A stretch of 64,000 nt of DNA. It comes from Heterorhizobium halophytocola (GTDB lineage Bacteria; Pseudomonadota; Alphaproteobacteria; Rhizobiales; Rhizobiaceae). The notes under the pieces are model-generated. The model searched no databases. It saw nothing but the letters and a program-made list of their open reading frames with translations, and was not told the DNA's origin. Location of the stretch: NCBI RefSeq assembly GCF_017873095.1, contig NZ_JAGGJU010000004.1, positions 326,223 to 390,222 on the forward strand, in the 5' to 3' direction. The first letter of the stretch is position 1, and every line of letters starts with the position of its first letter. Positions 10,188-19,164 of the stretch are shown in pieces. The translations under genes were made by a program, and so were the position numbers.

Positions 10188-10631
10188 TTGTTCAAGATAG
10201 CCGATTCCACACTGACAAAGACGATCGACCCGTTCTTCGAACTGGCCGGGCGGTTGGCGCCTGAACTGATGGAGCGCTACGCGGTCACAGAGGATTGGGA
10301 GGGCGACCTTGCCAACGGCGTCATGCGGCTTGGCGACCGCGCCGCGATCCTGCACGAATTGCCCGGTGGCGAATGCGGATTGCTGACCATGATGCGCAGA
10401 TACGACCCCCAGGACAGGGGCCGCATCCTGCAACTGTTCGAACAGGCGGCCGCCGCATCCTCGCAATTCTGCTACACCACGACCATCCGCCAGTCCGGCG
10501 ACCGGCGCCAGCCGATCTTCTGCATCGGCCAGTCGCGCGAAATGGACAGCTCCGCCGGTGCGTCGATGACCGGCATCTTCATCTTTCCGCGTTTTCACAC
10601 CGAACATCCGCTGCTGGCCAGCCAGAGCTGA
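10188..10631 (+). CDS. Hypothetical protein, PAS-like fold
   Basis: A 147-residue protein. The likely start is the TTG at 10188, with a GGGGAA ribosome-binding sequence five bases upstream; the first ATG in frame is at 10269. The protein has an N-terminal helix (DPFFELAGRLAPELMERY), then strands and helices with a phosphorelay-sensor-like PAS pattern (LLTMMRRYDPQDRGRI, then YTTTIRQ and GIFIFPRFH). No enzymatic motif or partner domain is visible. Such free-standing proteins occur in rhizobia, but I cannot assign a function. It is followed convergently by the GST gene. Confidence 0.65.
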   Translation: MFKIADSTLTKTIDPFFELAGRLAPELMERYAVTEDWEGDLANGVMRLGDRAAILHELPGGECGLLTMMRRYDPQDRGRILQLFEQAAAASSQFCYTTTIRQSGDRRQPIFCIGQSREMDSSAGASMTGIFIFPRFHTEHPLLASQS

Positions 10632-10640
10632 CCGTGTCCC

Positions 10641-11348
10641 TCAGGGACGCGGCGGGATATTCAGACCCTTCTGGCTTGCCGGTCGTGCCGCCGCACGCTC
10701 GACCCAGGCCATCGTCTTCGGATAGGCATCCAGACCGATGACATCGGCGGCGTCATAGCCTTCGCGCAAGGCCCGCACCCAGGGGAAGGTAGCGATGTCG
10801 GCGATGGTATAGTCGTCGCCCGCCAGCCATTGCCGCTTGCCCAGTTCTCCCTCGATCACGCCGAGCAATCTGCGGGTCTCGTCGCGATAGCGTTCCATCG
10901 GATAGGGATTGTCGGCCACCTTGTCGGCTGCAAACTTGTAGAAATGCCCGAACTGGCCGAACATCGGCCCGACGCCGCCGACCTGGAAAAACAGCCATTG
11001 CAGCACGGCGTAACGGCCCGCGCCCTCCTTCGGCATCAGCCGGCCGGTCTTGTCGGCCAGGTAGGTCAGGATCGCCCCCGTCTCGAAAATGCCGATCGGC
11101 TGCCCGTCCGGGCCGTTCGGATCGATCATTGCCGGGATCTTGCCGTTCGGGTTCAGGGACAGGAATTCCTCGGACTTCTGGTCGTTGGTCGAAAACGAGA
11201 TCAGGTGCGCCTCATAGGCGAGCCCCAGTTCCTCCAGCGCAATCGCCGCCTTCACGCCGTTTGGCGTCGGCAGCGAATAAAGCTGGATCGCGTCGGGATT
11301 GGTGGCCGGCCAGCGGCGTGCCACGGGAAATCGGGAGAGGTCGGTCAT
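10641..11348 (-). CDS. Glutathione S-transferase, Nu class (YfcG/YghU-like)
   Basis: 235 residues with an N-terminal thioredoxin-like domain (IQLYSLPTPNGVKAAIALEE, then NPNGKIPAMIDP with the cis-Pro, then IFETGAILTYLA for gamma-Glu binding) and a C-terminal helical domain (YTIADIATFPWVRAL). The TPNG segment near residue 30 and the inserted DPNGPDGQP loop are characteristic of Nu-class GSTs, which act as disulfide-bond reductases or peroxidases using two GSH rather than as conjugating enzymes. The gene stands alone. It has a divergent neighbour, doxX, 163 bases away. Glutathione would come from the gshA product encoded at 39175. Confidence 0.87.
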   Translation of the reverse strand: MTDLSRFPVARRWPATNPDAIQLYSLPTPNGVKAAIALEELGLAYEAHLISFSTNDQKSEEFLSLNPNGKIPAMIDPNGPDGQPIGIFETGAILTYLADKTGRLMPKEGAGRYAVLQWLFFQVGGVGPMFGQFGHFYKFAADKVADNPYPMERYRDETRRLLGVIEGELGKRQWLAGDDYTIADIATFPWVRALREGYDAADVIGLDAYPKTMAWVERAAARPASQKGLNIPPRP

Positions 11349-11511
11349 GAGCAGGTTCCTTTCAAGGTCGATGACGGCCGGGCCATCGTTCTATATTGAT
11401 GAACAATATGTGCAACGTCGTTTATCTATCCAAGACAGTCGCGAGAGGCCATCTTCGCGCCATCACTTAACGCATGCCCTTCGCGCAACAAGCGCACCCT
11501 GGAGAAATTCC

Positions 11512-11973
11512 ATGACCTCGTCCAACACCTCGACCCAGAATGCCGTCGTCCTCGTCGCCCGCATCCTGCTCTCCTTCATGTTCATCTATTCCGGCTTCGG
11601 CAAGCTTGCCGATCCCGCCGCCACCGCCGGCATGATCAGCGGCGCCGGAATGCCGGCCGCCACGGCCCTTGCCTATCTGGCAGGCCTGTTCGAACTTCTT
11701 TCCGGCCTTGCGGTTCTCGTCGGCTTTCAGACGAAGATCGCCGGCTGGCTGTTGGCCCTCTTCTGTGTCTTCACCGGTCTCGTCTTTCATTCCGGCACGG
11801 TTGCCGTTGAAGGCTGGCCGGATGCGGCCACCGGCTGGATCAATGCACTGAATGGCATCATGCTGATGAAGAACATCACGCTGGCCGGCGCCTATATCCT
11901 GCTCGCCACCTTCGGCCCGGGCGCCTATTCGCTCGACGTCCGCCGCGGCGCGGCCCTGCCGGTCGCCGCCTGA
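11512..11973 (+). CDS. DoxX family membrane protein
   Basis: 153 residues starting at ATG 11512 with GGAGA seven bases upstream. It has four predicted transmembrane helices. The family signature is visible as ARILLSFMFIYSGFGKL, then AYLAGLFELLSGLAVLVGF and LLALFCVFTGLVFH. DoxX/YphA proteins are inner-membrane proteins linked to redox and sulfur stress or used as respiratory accessories; the specific role is unknown. It is divergent from the Nu-class GST, which fits a shared thiol-stress context, but this is only a suggestion. Confidence 0.85.
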   Translation: MTSSNTSTQNAVVLVARILLSFMFIYSGFGKLADPAATAGMISGAGMPAATALAYLAGLFELLSGLAVLVGFQTKIAGWLLALFCVFTGLVFHSGTVAVEGWPDAATGWINALNGIMLMKNITLAGAYILLATFGPGAYSLDVRRGAALPVAA

Positions 11974-12003
11974 GGCATCCCTGCTCGGGGCGATCGCCAT
12001 ACG

Positions 12004-12037
12004 AAAAAAGCCGTCGGAGCGATCCGGCGGCTTTTTT
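12004..12037 (+). terminator. Rho-independent terminator of doxX
   Basis: AAAAAAGCCG-T-CGGA pairs with TCCG-G-CGGCTTTTTT around a short loop and ends in a T-run. Because it is flanked by A and T tracts it could act in both directions, also for the leftward methyltransferase gene. Confidence 0.85.
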
Positions 12038-12124
12038 CAATGCCTCTATGCGGGCGCCGTGACCGGACGCAATGGCTCGCCACGCGGCGCGCGAAAACCG
12101 GGTCCGGCCTTGGCTGGCCTGGTT

Positions 12125-12727
12125 TCATAGCCGCCGCGTGGCAAGCCATACGGTTGCTCCGCCGCATGTCCGGTCATCGCGGACATGCTCAACGACGGTG
12201 AAGCCGTTCTCGTCCAGCAGCTCCCGATAGGCCCGAGACGCCAGGCTTTCGTGAAACAGGGCCTCGCCTTCGAATACGCCGATTGCGACGCCTGCCTTTG
12301 AGCCGGAGGTGAACATCAGCGCGCCATCCGCCCGCAGATGTTTCGAAAAGATCGCAAACATCCGCCTTTGGTCATCGGCCGTCAGGTGAAAGAAGCTGTG
12401 CCAGGCAATGATGCCCTCGAATGTCCTGCCGAGTGCGATGTGGCGCATATCGCCCACGTGCCATTCTGCGGTCGGCAGGCGCGCTTTGCACAGTGCGATC
12501 ATCCTGGAGGACGTATCGATGCCGGTTACCCGATATCCGCGGCGGACAAGATCGGCGGCGATCGGCTCACCCGTGCCGCAGCCGAGGTCGAGCAGCGCGG
12601 CATCCGGCGACAGGCCTGCACAGAAGCGGTCAAGCCAGGGCTTTTCGAACAGCGTCTTGCCACGTGTCCGGTCGAAGGCATCCGCATGGCGCTCGTAGAG
12701 CCCGGGGATGGCCGCCGACGGCTCCAT
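12125..12727 (-). CDS. Class I SAM-dependent methyltransferase
   Basis: 200 residues with a Rossmann-type SAM site: LLDLGCGTGEP (motif I, about residues 45-55), VTGIDTSSRMI (motif II, with the ribose-binding Asp), WHVGDMRHI and GIIAWHSFFHLT. This is a generic ubiquinone/menaquinone-biosynthesis-like small-molecule methyltransferase and the substrate is not predictable. Its start codon overlaps the hisG stop by one base (TGATG), so it is translationally coupled to hisG. That placement hints at a link to the histidine operon or simply at a shared transcript. Confidence 0.85.
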   Translation of the reverse strand: MEPSAAIPGLYERHADAFDRTRGKTLFEKPWLDRFCAGLSPDAALLDLGCGTGEPIAADLVRRGYRVTGIDTSSRMIALCKARLPTAEWHVGDMRHIALGRTFEGIIAWHSFFHLTADDQRRMFAIFSKHLRADGALMFTSGSKAGVAIGVFEGEALFHESLASRAYRELLDENGFTVVEHVRDDRTCGGATVWLATRRL

Positions 12728-13422
12728 CAGAGCGCCGTCCGTATCGCATCGACGATGCGCGACACCGTCTGACTGCCGTCATGCTCGGCCTTGCGGGCCC
12801 GGACAAGGCAGGCTTCCGATTTCAGGATCACGCCGTCCTTGAGGATCTTCAGGTGATTGGCCTTCAGCGTCGAGCCGGTGGAGGTGATGTCGACGATGAT
12901 GTCGGCCTGGCCGGCGGCAGGCGCGCCCTCCGTCGCGCCCAGGCTCTCGACGATGCGGTAGAGCTGGATGCCGTGCTGGCGGGAGAAATGCTGCTGGGTC
13001 AGGCGCCAGTATTTGGTGGCAATCGTCAGGCGCCGGCCGTGACGGCTGCGAAAATCGGCAGCGACATCGCCGAGGTCTGCCATGCTGTCGACGTCGAGCC
13101 AGATATCCGGGACGGCGACGACGACATCGGCATGGCCGAAGCCGAGCCGGGCGCAGAATTCGACCCGGGCATCGGCGTCGGCCAGCCCTTCGCGGACCAG
13201 ATCCTCACCGGTGACGCCGAAATCGACGGTGCCATTGCCGATCTCGCGGGAGATTTCCGAGGCCGACAGGAAGGCGATCTCGATATCGTCGGCGCCTTCG
13301 ACGCGGCCGCGATAGGAGCGGTCATTGCCGACGGCCTCGATCTTCAGCCCGGCCTTTTCGAAAATCCCGGAGGCGGCTTCCTTCATGCGTCCCTTGGAGG
13401 GCAGTGCGATGGTGATCGTCAT
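12727..13422 (-). CDS. hisG: ATP phosphoribosyltransferase, short form
   Basis: 231 residues. It catalyses the first step of histidine synthesis, ATP plus PRPP to phosphoribosyl-ATP. The short form lacks the C-terminal regulatory domain and requires HisZ, encoded immediately upstream with a four-base overlap (ATGA). Visible features are the N-terminal IALPSKGRM, the FGVTGEDLV segment and the PRPP-binding loop [13 protein letters not shown] (about residues 160-172). It is transcribed hisZ-hisG-methyltransferase. Confidence 0.95.
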   Translation of the reverse strand: MTITIALPSKGRMKEAASGIFEKAGLKIEAVGNDRSYRGRVEGADDIEIAFLSASEISREIGNGTVDFGVTGEDLVREGLADADARVEFCARLGFGHADVVVAVPDIWLDVDSMADLGDVAADFRSRHGRRLTIATKYWRLTQQHFSRQHGIQLYRIVESLGATEGAPAAGQADIIVDITSTGSTLKANHLKILKDGVILKSEACLVRARKAEHDGSQTVSRIVDAIRTAL

Positions 13423-14543
13423 GCGGATGTCCTCGCAGCCTCGATCCGGTCGAGCCAGATGGAAAAGCCGACGGCCGGAATATGGCTTTCGGCACCGAGC
13501 AGGGTCAGCAACCGGTCAAAGCGGCCACCGCCGACCAGCACCGCCTGATCGTCATCCGCGTCGAGGATCTCGAAGACCAGGCCGGTATAATAGTCGAGCG
13601 GACGGCCGAAGGCGGCCCTGTAGGTGATGGTGGAAAGGTCGATGCCGAGATTGGCAAGGGCCGCCACCCGTTCGTCGAAGCGCGAGACGGCGCCGCCGAG
13701 CTTGAGGCCGGCCGCGTCGGCAAAACCGACCAACGCCGAGGACGCCTCGTCCAGCGGCAGTTCGAGCGACAGGAATTCCTGCAGCAGCGACAGCGTGCGT
13801 TCGTCAAGCCGCGTCGCCGCCAGGATCAGCTTCTCCTTCAGCCGCGCGGCGATTTCCGCCGGCGCGCGGCTGGCATTGGTGGAGTAGCCGGTCGCATGCA
13901 TGGTCTCGTCGATATGGGCGATCAGCGCGGCGTCATCCCCCGAAGCCACCAGCGAGGCGACCTTGAAGTCCAGCCCGTCGACCGGATGGGCGGTGGCCAG
14001 ATCCTGCAGCAGTTGTGCGAGGCGGTCGGCATTGCCGAAACTCTGGATCAACCGCTTGCGCCATCCGGCCGGCAGGCCGAGCGCATTGACCACCGCTTCG
14101 AACACGGCCTGGTCGCCAAGCGTGACGGCCAGTCTGCGGCCGGGCAGCACGCGATCGAGCACGGCAATGGCATCGCCGATCACCCGCGCATCGGCACCGG
14201 CCGTTGCCGTATCACCGAGATCCTCGATGCCCGCCTGGTAGAATTCGTTCTCGCCTTCGCGGCGTTGCCGGAAGACCTCGCCAAGATAGGCATAGCGCTT
14301 GGGCGTGCCGGTGGCGGTCTGGATGTGACGCAGGCAGACGGGGATGGTGAATTCGGGGCGCAGGCAAAGGCTTTCGCCGCGCTCGTTTTCGGTGAGAAAG
14401 ATCCGCCGGCGCAGATCCTCGCCCGCCATGTCCAGAAACGGCTCGGCCGGCTGGATCACCGGCGTATCGACACGGGTCGTGCGGCGGTTGGCAAACTCTG
14501 CCAGAATGTCACCGGTGAAGTCCGGCATGTCGATCATGGGCAT
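13419..14543 (-). CDS. hisZ: ATP phosphoribosyltransferase regulatory subunit
   Basis: 374 residues, a histidyl-tRNA-synthetase-like protein without tRNA-charging activity. It forms a hetero-octamer with short HisG and confers histidine feedback. HisRS-like motifs are visible: [15 protein letters not shown] (motif-2 region, about residues 59-73), [23 protein letters not shown] broken after GENE for quoting, and a C-terminal [11 protein letters not shown] segment. The ATG at 14543 gives MPMIDMPDF; the ATG at 14537 (MIDMPDF) is an alternative. hisS, its paralogue, lies 780 bases upstream with a VOC gene in between. Confidence 0.93.
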   Translation of the reverse strand: MPMIDMPDFTGDILAEFANRRTTRVDTPVIQPAEPFLDMAGEDLRRRIFLTENERGESLCLRPEFTIPVCLRHIQTATGTPKRYAYLGEVFRQRREGENEFYQAGIEDLGDTATAGADARVIGDAIAVLDRVLPGRRLAVTLGDQAVFEAVVNALGLPAGWRKRLIQSFGNADRLAQLLQDLATAHPVDGLDFKVASLVASGDDAALIAHIDETMHATGYSTNASRAPAEIAARLKEKLILAATRLDERTLSLLQEFLSLELPLDEASSALVGFADAAGLKLGGAVSRFDERVAALANLGIDLSTITYRAAFGRPLDYYTGLVFEILDADDDQAVLVGGGRFDRLLTLLGAESHIPAVGFSIWLDRIEAARTSA

Positions 14544-14753
14544 GAACTATCCCGACGTCTTTTTCTCGATAGGCTTCGGGACGAAGCGAACACCACCCTT
14601 TGGCGGCCATGTCAACGACTGGTGTCGTTCCGGCGGCATTTTTATCGGAATGCGGGCGCGGTTCGCACCGTCGCCCATACCCGGGATTGCCGCACGGCAT
14701 TCGCTCCTGAGCCCGGAGGAATTCCCGATCCATCCGCCTGCTGCATAGGCCCG

Positions 14754-15161
14754 TCAGGTGGCGGCAAGCATCTGCCTGTCCTCCTCGGTTCTGCTCATGA
14801 TCGAGAGCTGCATGAATTCGATCCGGTTGCCGAACGGATCGAAGGCGTGGAAACGTTCATAGTCCCCGACGATGTCGGCGGCCGCGACTTCGTGGCCGGC
14901 ATTGCGGATCTGCTCCATCATGCTTTTCAGTTCCTCGACGAGAAAGGCCGGATGAGCCTTGCGCGACGGCCTGAACTCCTCCTCGACACCCAGATGGATC
15001 TTGACATTGCCGACGGCGAACCAACACCCTCCGCGCGCCTTCAGATTATCGGGCTTTTCCACCTCGGGTATGCCGAGAAGCCCCTCGTAGAAGGCGCGGG
15101 CCTTGTCTTCGCCGCCCACCGGCATGGCAAGCTGGACATGATCGATCGCTAGCAGAGACAT
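14754..15161 (-). CDS. VOC (glyoxalase-fold) protein
   Basis: 135 residues made of two beta-alpha-beta-beta-beta units: LLAIDHVQLAMPVGGEDKAR, broken after VGG, opens module 1 and HPAFLVEELKSMMEQIRNAG opens module 2. Potential metal ligands are His7, His in KIHLGVEEE and the Glu in GNRIEFMQL. Members are dioxygenases, fosfomycin-type thiol transferases or glyoxalases; the short single-domain form with FDPFGNRIEF is the generic lyase type. It sits between hisS and hisZ on the same strand, with 160-210 bases on each side, so co-transcription is uncertain. In related rhizobia hisS and hisZ are usually adjacent, which makes this gene an apparent insertion. Confidence 0.85.
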   Translation of the reverse strand: MSLLAIDHVQLAMPVGGEDKARAFYEGLLGIPEVEKPDNLKARGGCWFAVGNVKIHLGVEEEFRPSRKAHPAFLVEELKSMMEQIRNAGHEVAAADIVGDYERFHAFDPFGNRIEFMQLSIMSRTEEDRQMLAAT

Positions 15162-15323
15162 CCCCCGGCCCTCCTGTTTTCACCAGTATCGGTTAGAAAC
15201 AGGACGCCGGGGCGGGCCAAAGGTTCCCGTATCGGGCGAAATCGCGATGGCCGACGGCAACCGGCAGTATGCGCAACATGCCGATTGGATCTGCGAGCAG
15301 GGGCGCCCGCCCGGAGACGACGA

Positions 15324-16841
15324 TTACGGTGCCCGGCGGCGATCTTCCGCATGAGCCTCGAGAATCTCCCGCACCTTGGCAACGAGGTCGGCTTCGGCAA
15401 CTTCTACCTGCGCCACCCGCGCCTCGCGCCAGGCGGCATTGTCCTCGATCTCGCCGGACAAGCGCTTGCCCTCGATCAGGTCCTTCAACTGAACCACGCC
15501 CTTTTCGCGCTCGTCGCCACCCTGGATGATGGCGATCGGGCAGTCACGCCGGTCGGCATATTTCAGCTGGTTCCCGAACTTCTTCCAGTTGCCCTGGTAC
15601 ATCTCGGCCCGGATACCCTCGGCACGCAGCGCCTGGGTGAAGCGCTGGTATCTGCCCATGCTGTCGACATCGCCGTCCATGACGGTGATCAGCACCGGCG
15701 CGACCACCTCGTCGGCGCCGAGCTTGCCGAGGTTCTTCAACGCCGTCATCAGGCGCGAGACGCCGATGGAAAACCCGGTTGCCGGCACCGGCTGCCCCAT
15801 GAAGCGCGACACGAGACCATCATAACGCCCGCCGCCGCCGACCGAACCGAAGACGACCTTCTCGCCCTTCTCGTTGGTGACGTCGAAGAGGAGTTCGGCT
15901 TCGAACACGGGGCCGGTGTAATATTCCAGACCGCGCACGACCGACGGGTCGATCTTGATGCGAGTGGCATCGTAGCCGGCGCTGACGGCGAGGCTGCCGA
16001 TCATGTTCAGCTCCTCGACGCCTTCGCCGCCCTTGGCTGTACCGGCCACAAGAGACGCCAGTGCCTCGGCGCTCTTGGCGTAGTCCTCGATTCCGACAAA
16101 GAACAGCACCTTTTCGATCTGTTCCCCGTTCAGCCCGGCACCCTTGGTAAAGTCACCGCTCTCATCCTTGCGGCCCTCGCCGAGCAGCAGCTTCACGCCG
16201 TCCGGACCGAACTTGTCGAGCTTGTCGATGGCGCGCAGGACGTTCAGGCGCTGGCCGGCATTGTCTTCGCCGCCGAGACCGATCGCCTCCATCACACCGT
16301 CGAGAACCTTGCGGTTGTTGACCCGGATCACATAGTCGCCGCGCGCAATGCCGAGGGCTTCCATGGTGTCGGCCATCATCATGCACATCTCGGCATCCGC
16401 CTGGACACCCGGCGCGCCGACGGTGTCGGCGTCGAACTGCATGAACTGGCGGAAACGGCCCGGGCCCGGCTTCTCGTTGCGGAAGACATAGCCGGCGCGA
16501 TAGGTGCGGTAGGGCAGCTGGATCTCGTTGAAATTCTCCGCCACATGACGGGCGAGCGGCGCCGTCAGGTCATAGCGCAGGCTCATCCACTGGTCGTCGT
16601 CATCCTGCAGGGAGAAGACGCCCTCGTTCGGCCGGTCGCTGTCGGGCAGGAACTTGCCGAGCGCATCGGTATATTCAAACAGCGGGGTCTCGACCGGGTC
16701 GAAACCGTAGCGCTCGTAGACCTCGCGGATCTTCGCGGTCATCTCGTTGACGGCGCGGATGTCGTGGGCCTCGCGATCGACGAAACCGCGCGGCAGGCGG
16801 GCCTTGAGTTTCTGCGGCTTCTTCTTGGTCTTGTCGCTCAT
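15324..16841 (-). CDS. hisS: Histidyl-tRNA synthetase
   Basis: 505 residues, class II synthetase charging tRNA-His. Motif 2 appears as [20 protein letters not shown], the HisA-type signature as [15 protein letters not shown], and motif 3 as [13 protein letters not shown]. The C-terminal anticodon-binding domain includes [15 protein letters not shown]. The length and the KPGPGR insertion in motif 2 fit the divergent alphaproteobacterial HisRS group, members of which have been shown to charge a tRNA-His lacking the usual G-1. An ATP-dependent feature could not be checked further from sequence alone. It is transcribed leftwards towards VOC-hisZ-hisG. Confidence 0.96.
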   Translation of the reverse strand: MSDKTKKKPQKLKARLPRGFVDREAHDIRAVNEMTAKIREVYERYGFDPVETPLFEYTDALGKFLPDSDRPNEGVFSLQDDDDQWMSLRYDLTAPLARHVAENFNEIQLPYRTYRAGYVFRNEKPGPGRFRQFMQFDADTVGAPGVQADAEMCMMMADTMEALGIARGDYVIRVNNRKVLDGVMEAIGLGGEDNAGQRLNVLRAIDKLDKFGPDGVKLLLGEGRKDESGDFTKGAGLNGEQIEKVLFFVGIEDYAKSAEALASLVAGTAKGGEGVEELNMIGSLAVSAGYDATRIKIDPSVVRGLEYYTGPVFEAELLFDVTNEKGEKVVFGSVGGGGRYDGLVSRFMGQPVPATGFSIGVSRLMTALKNLGKLGADEVVAPVLITVMDGDVDSMGRYQRFTQALRAEGIRAEMYQGNWKKFGNQLKYADRRDCPIAIIQGGDEREKGVVQLKDLIEGKRLSGEIEDNAAWREARVAQVEVAEADLVAKVREILEAHAEDRRRAP

Positions 16842-16979
16842 GTCGGGAACCGGGATTTCTTCTGATTTTCAGGGATTGCCGGTGTCTTAGAGGATCGGGC
16901 TTTTCGCGGCAAGGGTGAAGGCTTCCGGGCGGCGGGCGGCAATGGTATATTCACCGCGGTTCTTTCCAGGGACAAGACC

Positions 16980-17207
16980 ATGAACAAGCGCGTCACCATC
17001 GAAATGCCTGACGACATGCACCGTCTCATCCTCAAATATGCCGAGGAAGCGGGCAAGGCACCCGATGCCTATATGCTCGACATCCTCGAAGAACGGCTGG
17101 AGGACGCCTATTTCGTCAAACGTGCCGAGGAGGCGCTCGACGCGATCGAACGCGGGGAAAGCCGGATCGTCAGCGGCGAAGAGTTCTGGCGTGGCCTGGA
17201 CGATTGA
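16980..17207 (+). CDS. RelB-like ribbon-helix-helix antitoxin
   Basis: 75 residues: MNKRVTIEMPDDMHRLILKYAEEAGK is broken after EMPDD for quoting. The N-terminal strand RVTIEMP and following helices form a ribbon-helix-helix DNA-binding unit. The C-terminal part (AEEALDAIERGESRIVSGEEFWRGLDD, quoted in parts) has the typical toxin-wrapping helix with GEEFWRGL. It would bind the toxin encoded downstream and repress the operon. The toxin gene begins within the last 17 bases of this frame. Confidence 0.85.
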   Translation: MNKRVTIEMPDDMHRLILKYAEEAGKAPDAYMLDILEERLEDAYFVKRAEEALDAIERGESRIVSGEEFWRGLDD

Positions 17208-17460
17208 GTATAACCGCGCAGCTCGAAAGCATGTGGCCAAACTGGACCCGCAAACACGCAAACGGATCCGGACATTCCTTGAGCAGCGGCTGGCATCCCT
17301 CACCAACCCGCGGCAAATCGGTCGTGCGCTGGAAGGGGTCGAGCGCGGGCATCTGTGGCGCTACCGGGTTGGCGACTACCGGATCATCTGCGATATCCAG
17401 GACGCGCGTGTCGTCGTTCTCGTCATCGAGATCGGCCACCGTTCCCAGGTCTATCGCTGA
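17191..17460 (+). CDS. RelE/ParE-family toxin
   Basis: 89 residues starting at a GTG (17191) that overlaps the antitoxin gene by 17 bases. No other start codon upstream fits the fold, whose first strand is WTIEYNRAARKHVAKL. The RelE/ParE signature follows: LDPQTRKRIRTFLEQRL, then LEGVERGHLWRYRVGDYRIICDI, broken after GHLWRY for quoting, and VVVLVIEIGHRSQVYR at the C-terminus with the conserved H-R-Y. RelE-type members cut mRNA in the ribosome. The non-ATG start would lower toxin output relative to antitoxin. Confidence 0.87.
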   Translation: MAWTIEYNRAARKHVAKLDPQTRKRIRTFLEQRLASLTNPRQIGRALEGVERGHLWRYRVGDYRIICDIQDARVVVLVIEIGHRSQVYR

Positions 17461-17463
17461 GCC

Positions 17464-18219
17464 ATGATCCTCGAAGCACTCAACTACGCCGCCACCTGGC
17501 CGCTGACCGGTCCCGACAGCCGGCGTGCGATCCGCGCCTCCGTCAATCTCTGCGCACGGGCCGGGCGCTGCGCGCGGGACTGGGCCGATCACGAAGAGAA
17601 GACCAAGACGGCCATCCTGCAGGCGGCGGCGCGCTGCCGGCAGAAGCGTACGGCCGTGGTCCTCGGCTCCGGCCTGTTGCGGGATGTGCCCATCGTCGAA
17701 CTTGCCCGCCTGTTCGACACCGTTGTCCTGGTCGATCTCGTGCATCTGGCAAGCGTGCGGGCCTGGCTGATGCTGAAACGCCTGCGGCATGTGCGGCTGA
17801 TCGAGCGCGACCTTTCCGGTTACGCGGCGCTGACAACCGGCGACACTCCGGAGCCGCTCGGCTTCCTGCGCCAGGTGCCCTATCTCGACCTCGTCGTTTC
17901 GGCCAACCTGCTGTCGCAGATCGCCACAGGTACGAAACGGCGGCTGGAAGCCGATCCGGCAGGCGGCCAGCCGGATACTGTCATCCCGGCTCTTGTCGCG
18001 GCGCATCTCGATGCCCTTGCCGCAGTTCCCGCCTCCACCTGCCTCGTCACCGATATCGGCTACCGCGTGGTCGATCGCGGCGGCAAGATGCATGAAGAGG
18101 TCGACCTGATGCGCGGCGCAATCCTGCCGCCAGAGCGGGCCGAATGGGACTGGCCGGTCGTGCCCTTCGGCGAGGAGAGCCCCGACTACCAGGTCGTTCA
18201 TCGCGTCATCGTGATCTGA
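17464..18219 (+). CDS. Conserved protein of unknown function, coupled to the TA pair
   Basis: 251 residues. The ATG lies only three bases after the toxin stop (TGA GCC ATG), which points to translational coupling. The sequence has a Rossmann-like pattern, VVLGSGLLRDVPI (about residues 66-78) followed by FDTVVLVDLVHLASV (acidic residue after the second strand) and YLDLVVSANLLSQIA, similar to a methyltransferase core without a clear SAM glycine loop. No signal peptide or membrane segment is seen. I do not recognise the family. It may be a bystander gene that happens to be downstream of the TA promoter. Confidence 0.75.
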   Translation: MILEALNYAATWPLTGPDSRRAIRASVNLCARAGRCARDWADHEEKTKTAILQAAARCRQKRTAVVLGSGLLRDVPIVELARLFDTVVLVDLVHLASVRAWLMLKRLRHVRLIERDLSGYAALTTGDTPEPLGFLRQVPYLDLVVSANLLSQIATGTKRRLEADPAGGQPDTVIPALVAAHLDALAAVPASTCLVTDIGYRVVDRGGKMHEEVDLMRGAILPPERAEWDWPVVPFGEESPDYQVVHRVIVI

Positions 18220-18283
18220 CCGGAGCTTAGCCTGGCTGGAAAGCGCTTTCTTTCGCCGTGATCTGCGCGCAAAACTCAGCATC

Positions 18284-18673
18284 ATGATCCGGGTTCTTCG
18301 CCTCCTCTTTCTGCTTGCAGCCCTTGCCTATGGCGCTGTGCCGATGGCCTCAGCGGCTATGCCGGTGACAGGACACCAGGGCATTGCGGCGCATGTCATG
18401 CCGATGGCAGACGAGGGATTGCAAAGGCTTGCCATGGTGGATTGCGCCCATGAGGCGGCGATGTTGCCAGCTGCCGTCGAGCACGGTGAAGGCAGCAAGG
18501 GGAAACGGCCGGGGCATCTCGCCAGCGGGCATTGCGCCGCCTGCCAGACGCTTGCGGCGGCGATTGCCTTTCCGCAAGGCTGGCGTTTCGGCCGTTCGCC
18601 GAATGCAATCGAGATCATCCGCTTGCTGCAATCCACGCCGCCCACGCCGCCGGATCGCCCGCCCCGCGCCTGA
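18284..18673 (+). CDS. Small periplasmic Cys/His-rich protein
   Basis: 129 residues with an N-terminal signal peptide (IRVLRLLFLLAALAYGAVP, cleavage near ASA-AMP at about residue 25). The mature part carries a DCAHEA segment (about residue 54) and HLASGHCAACQT (about residues 79-90), so it could bind copper or another soft metal. The C-terminus is proline-rich (TPPTPPDRPPRA). It resembles the cysteine-rich DUF2946-like proteins often found with copper genes, but similarity is loose. It is followed 63 bases later by a DUF305 gene, also linked to metals. Confidence 0.65.
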   Translation: MIRVLRLLFLLAALAYGAVPMASAAMPVTGHQGIAAHVMPMADEGLQRLAMVDCAHEAAMLPAAVEHGEGSKGKRPGHLASGHCAACQTLAAAIAFPQGWRFGRSPNAIEIIRLLQSTPPTPPDRPPRA

Positions 18674-18736
18674 GGCTTGCAGACCGGTCCTTCGACCGGA
18701 GACGCGACCCATTCCATTCAGACAAAGGACAGTTCC

Positions 18737-19120
18737 ATGACAAAGACCGCAATTCTCGCGGCAGCCCTTGCGCTTGCCGGTTTCTCCACCGTCACCCTCG
18801 CCAATGCGCAGGATGCCAGTCCGCACCAGGATCACGGGACGATGACCATGCCAATGCCGAACGATCAACCATCGTCAAAGGCTTTCGAAGCGGCGAACAT
18901 GAAGATGCACAAGGATATGGCCGTGCCGCTGAGCGGCAGGACCGATGTCGATTTCGTCGCCTCGATGATCCCGCACCATCAAGGTGCTATCGACATGGCG
19001 AAGATCGAGCTCGCATATGGCAAGGATCCGGAGATCCGCAAACTTGCCGAAGAGATCGTCACCGCCCAGCAAGCCGAGATCGCGATGATGAAGGCCTGGC
19101 TCGCAAGGCAGGCGCAATAA
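18737..19120 (+). CDS. DUF305 periplasmic protein (CopM-like)
   Basis: 127 residues with a Sec signal (ILAAALALAGFSTVTLANA-QD). The DUF305 ferritin-like four-helix signature is clear: DVDFVASMIPHHQGAIDMAK (about residues 71-90), then EIVTAQQAEIAMMKAWL. Methionine and histidine stretches after the signal (HQDHGTMTMPMPN) are typical of copper- or silver-binding members such as CopM. The start is the ATG at 18737, preceded by AAAGGA. Together with the upstream Cys/His-rich gene it may form a small periplasmic metal-handling module. Confidence 0.85.
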   Translation: MTKTAILAAALALAGFSTVTLANAQDASPHQDHGTMTMPMPNDQPSSKAFEAANMKMHKDMAVPLSGRTDVDFVASMIPHHQGAIDMAKIELAYGKDPEIRKLAEEIVTAQQAEIAMMKAWLARQAQ

Positions 19121-19134
19121 GGCGCGGAAAAACC

Positions 19135-19164
19135 GGTGGCCGCCGCGTCGACGCGGCGGTCACC
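19135..19164. terminator. Bidirectional hairpin between DUF305 and LysR genes
   Basis: GGTG-G-CCGCCGCG (19135-19147) pairs with CGCGGCGG-T-CACC (19152-19164) around a TCGA loop. It lies between convergent genes and reaches into the last codons of the leftward LysR gene. It lacks a T-run. Confidence 0.6.
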
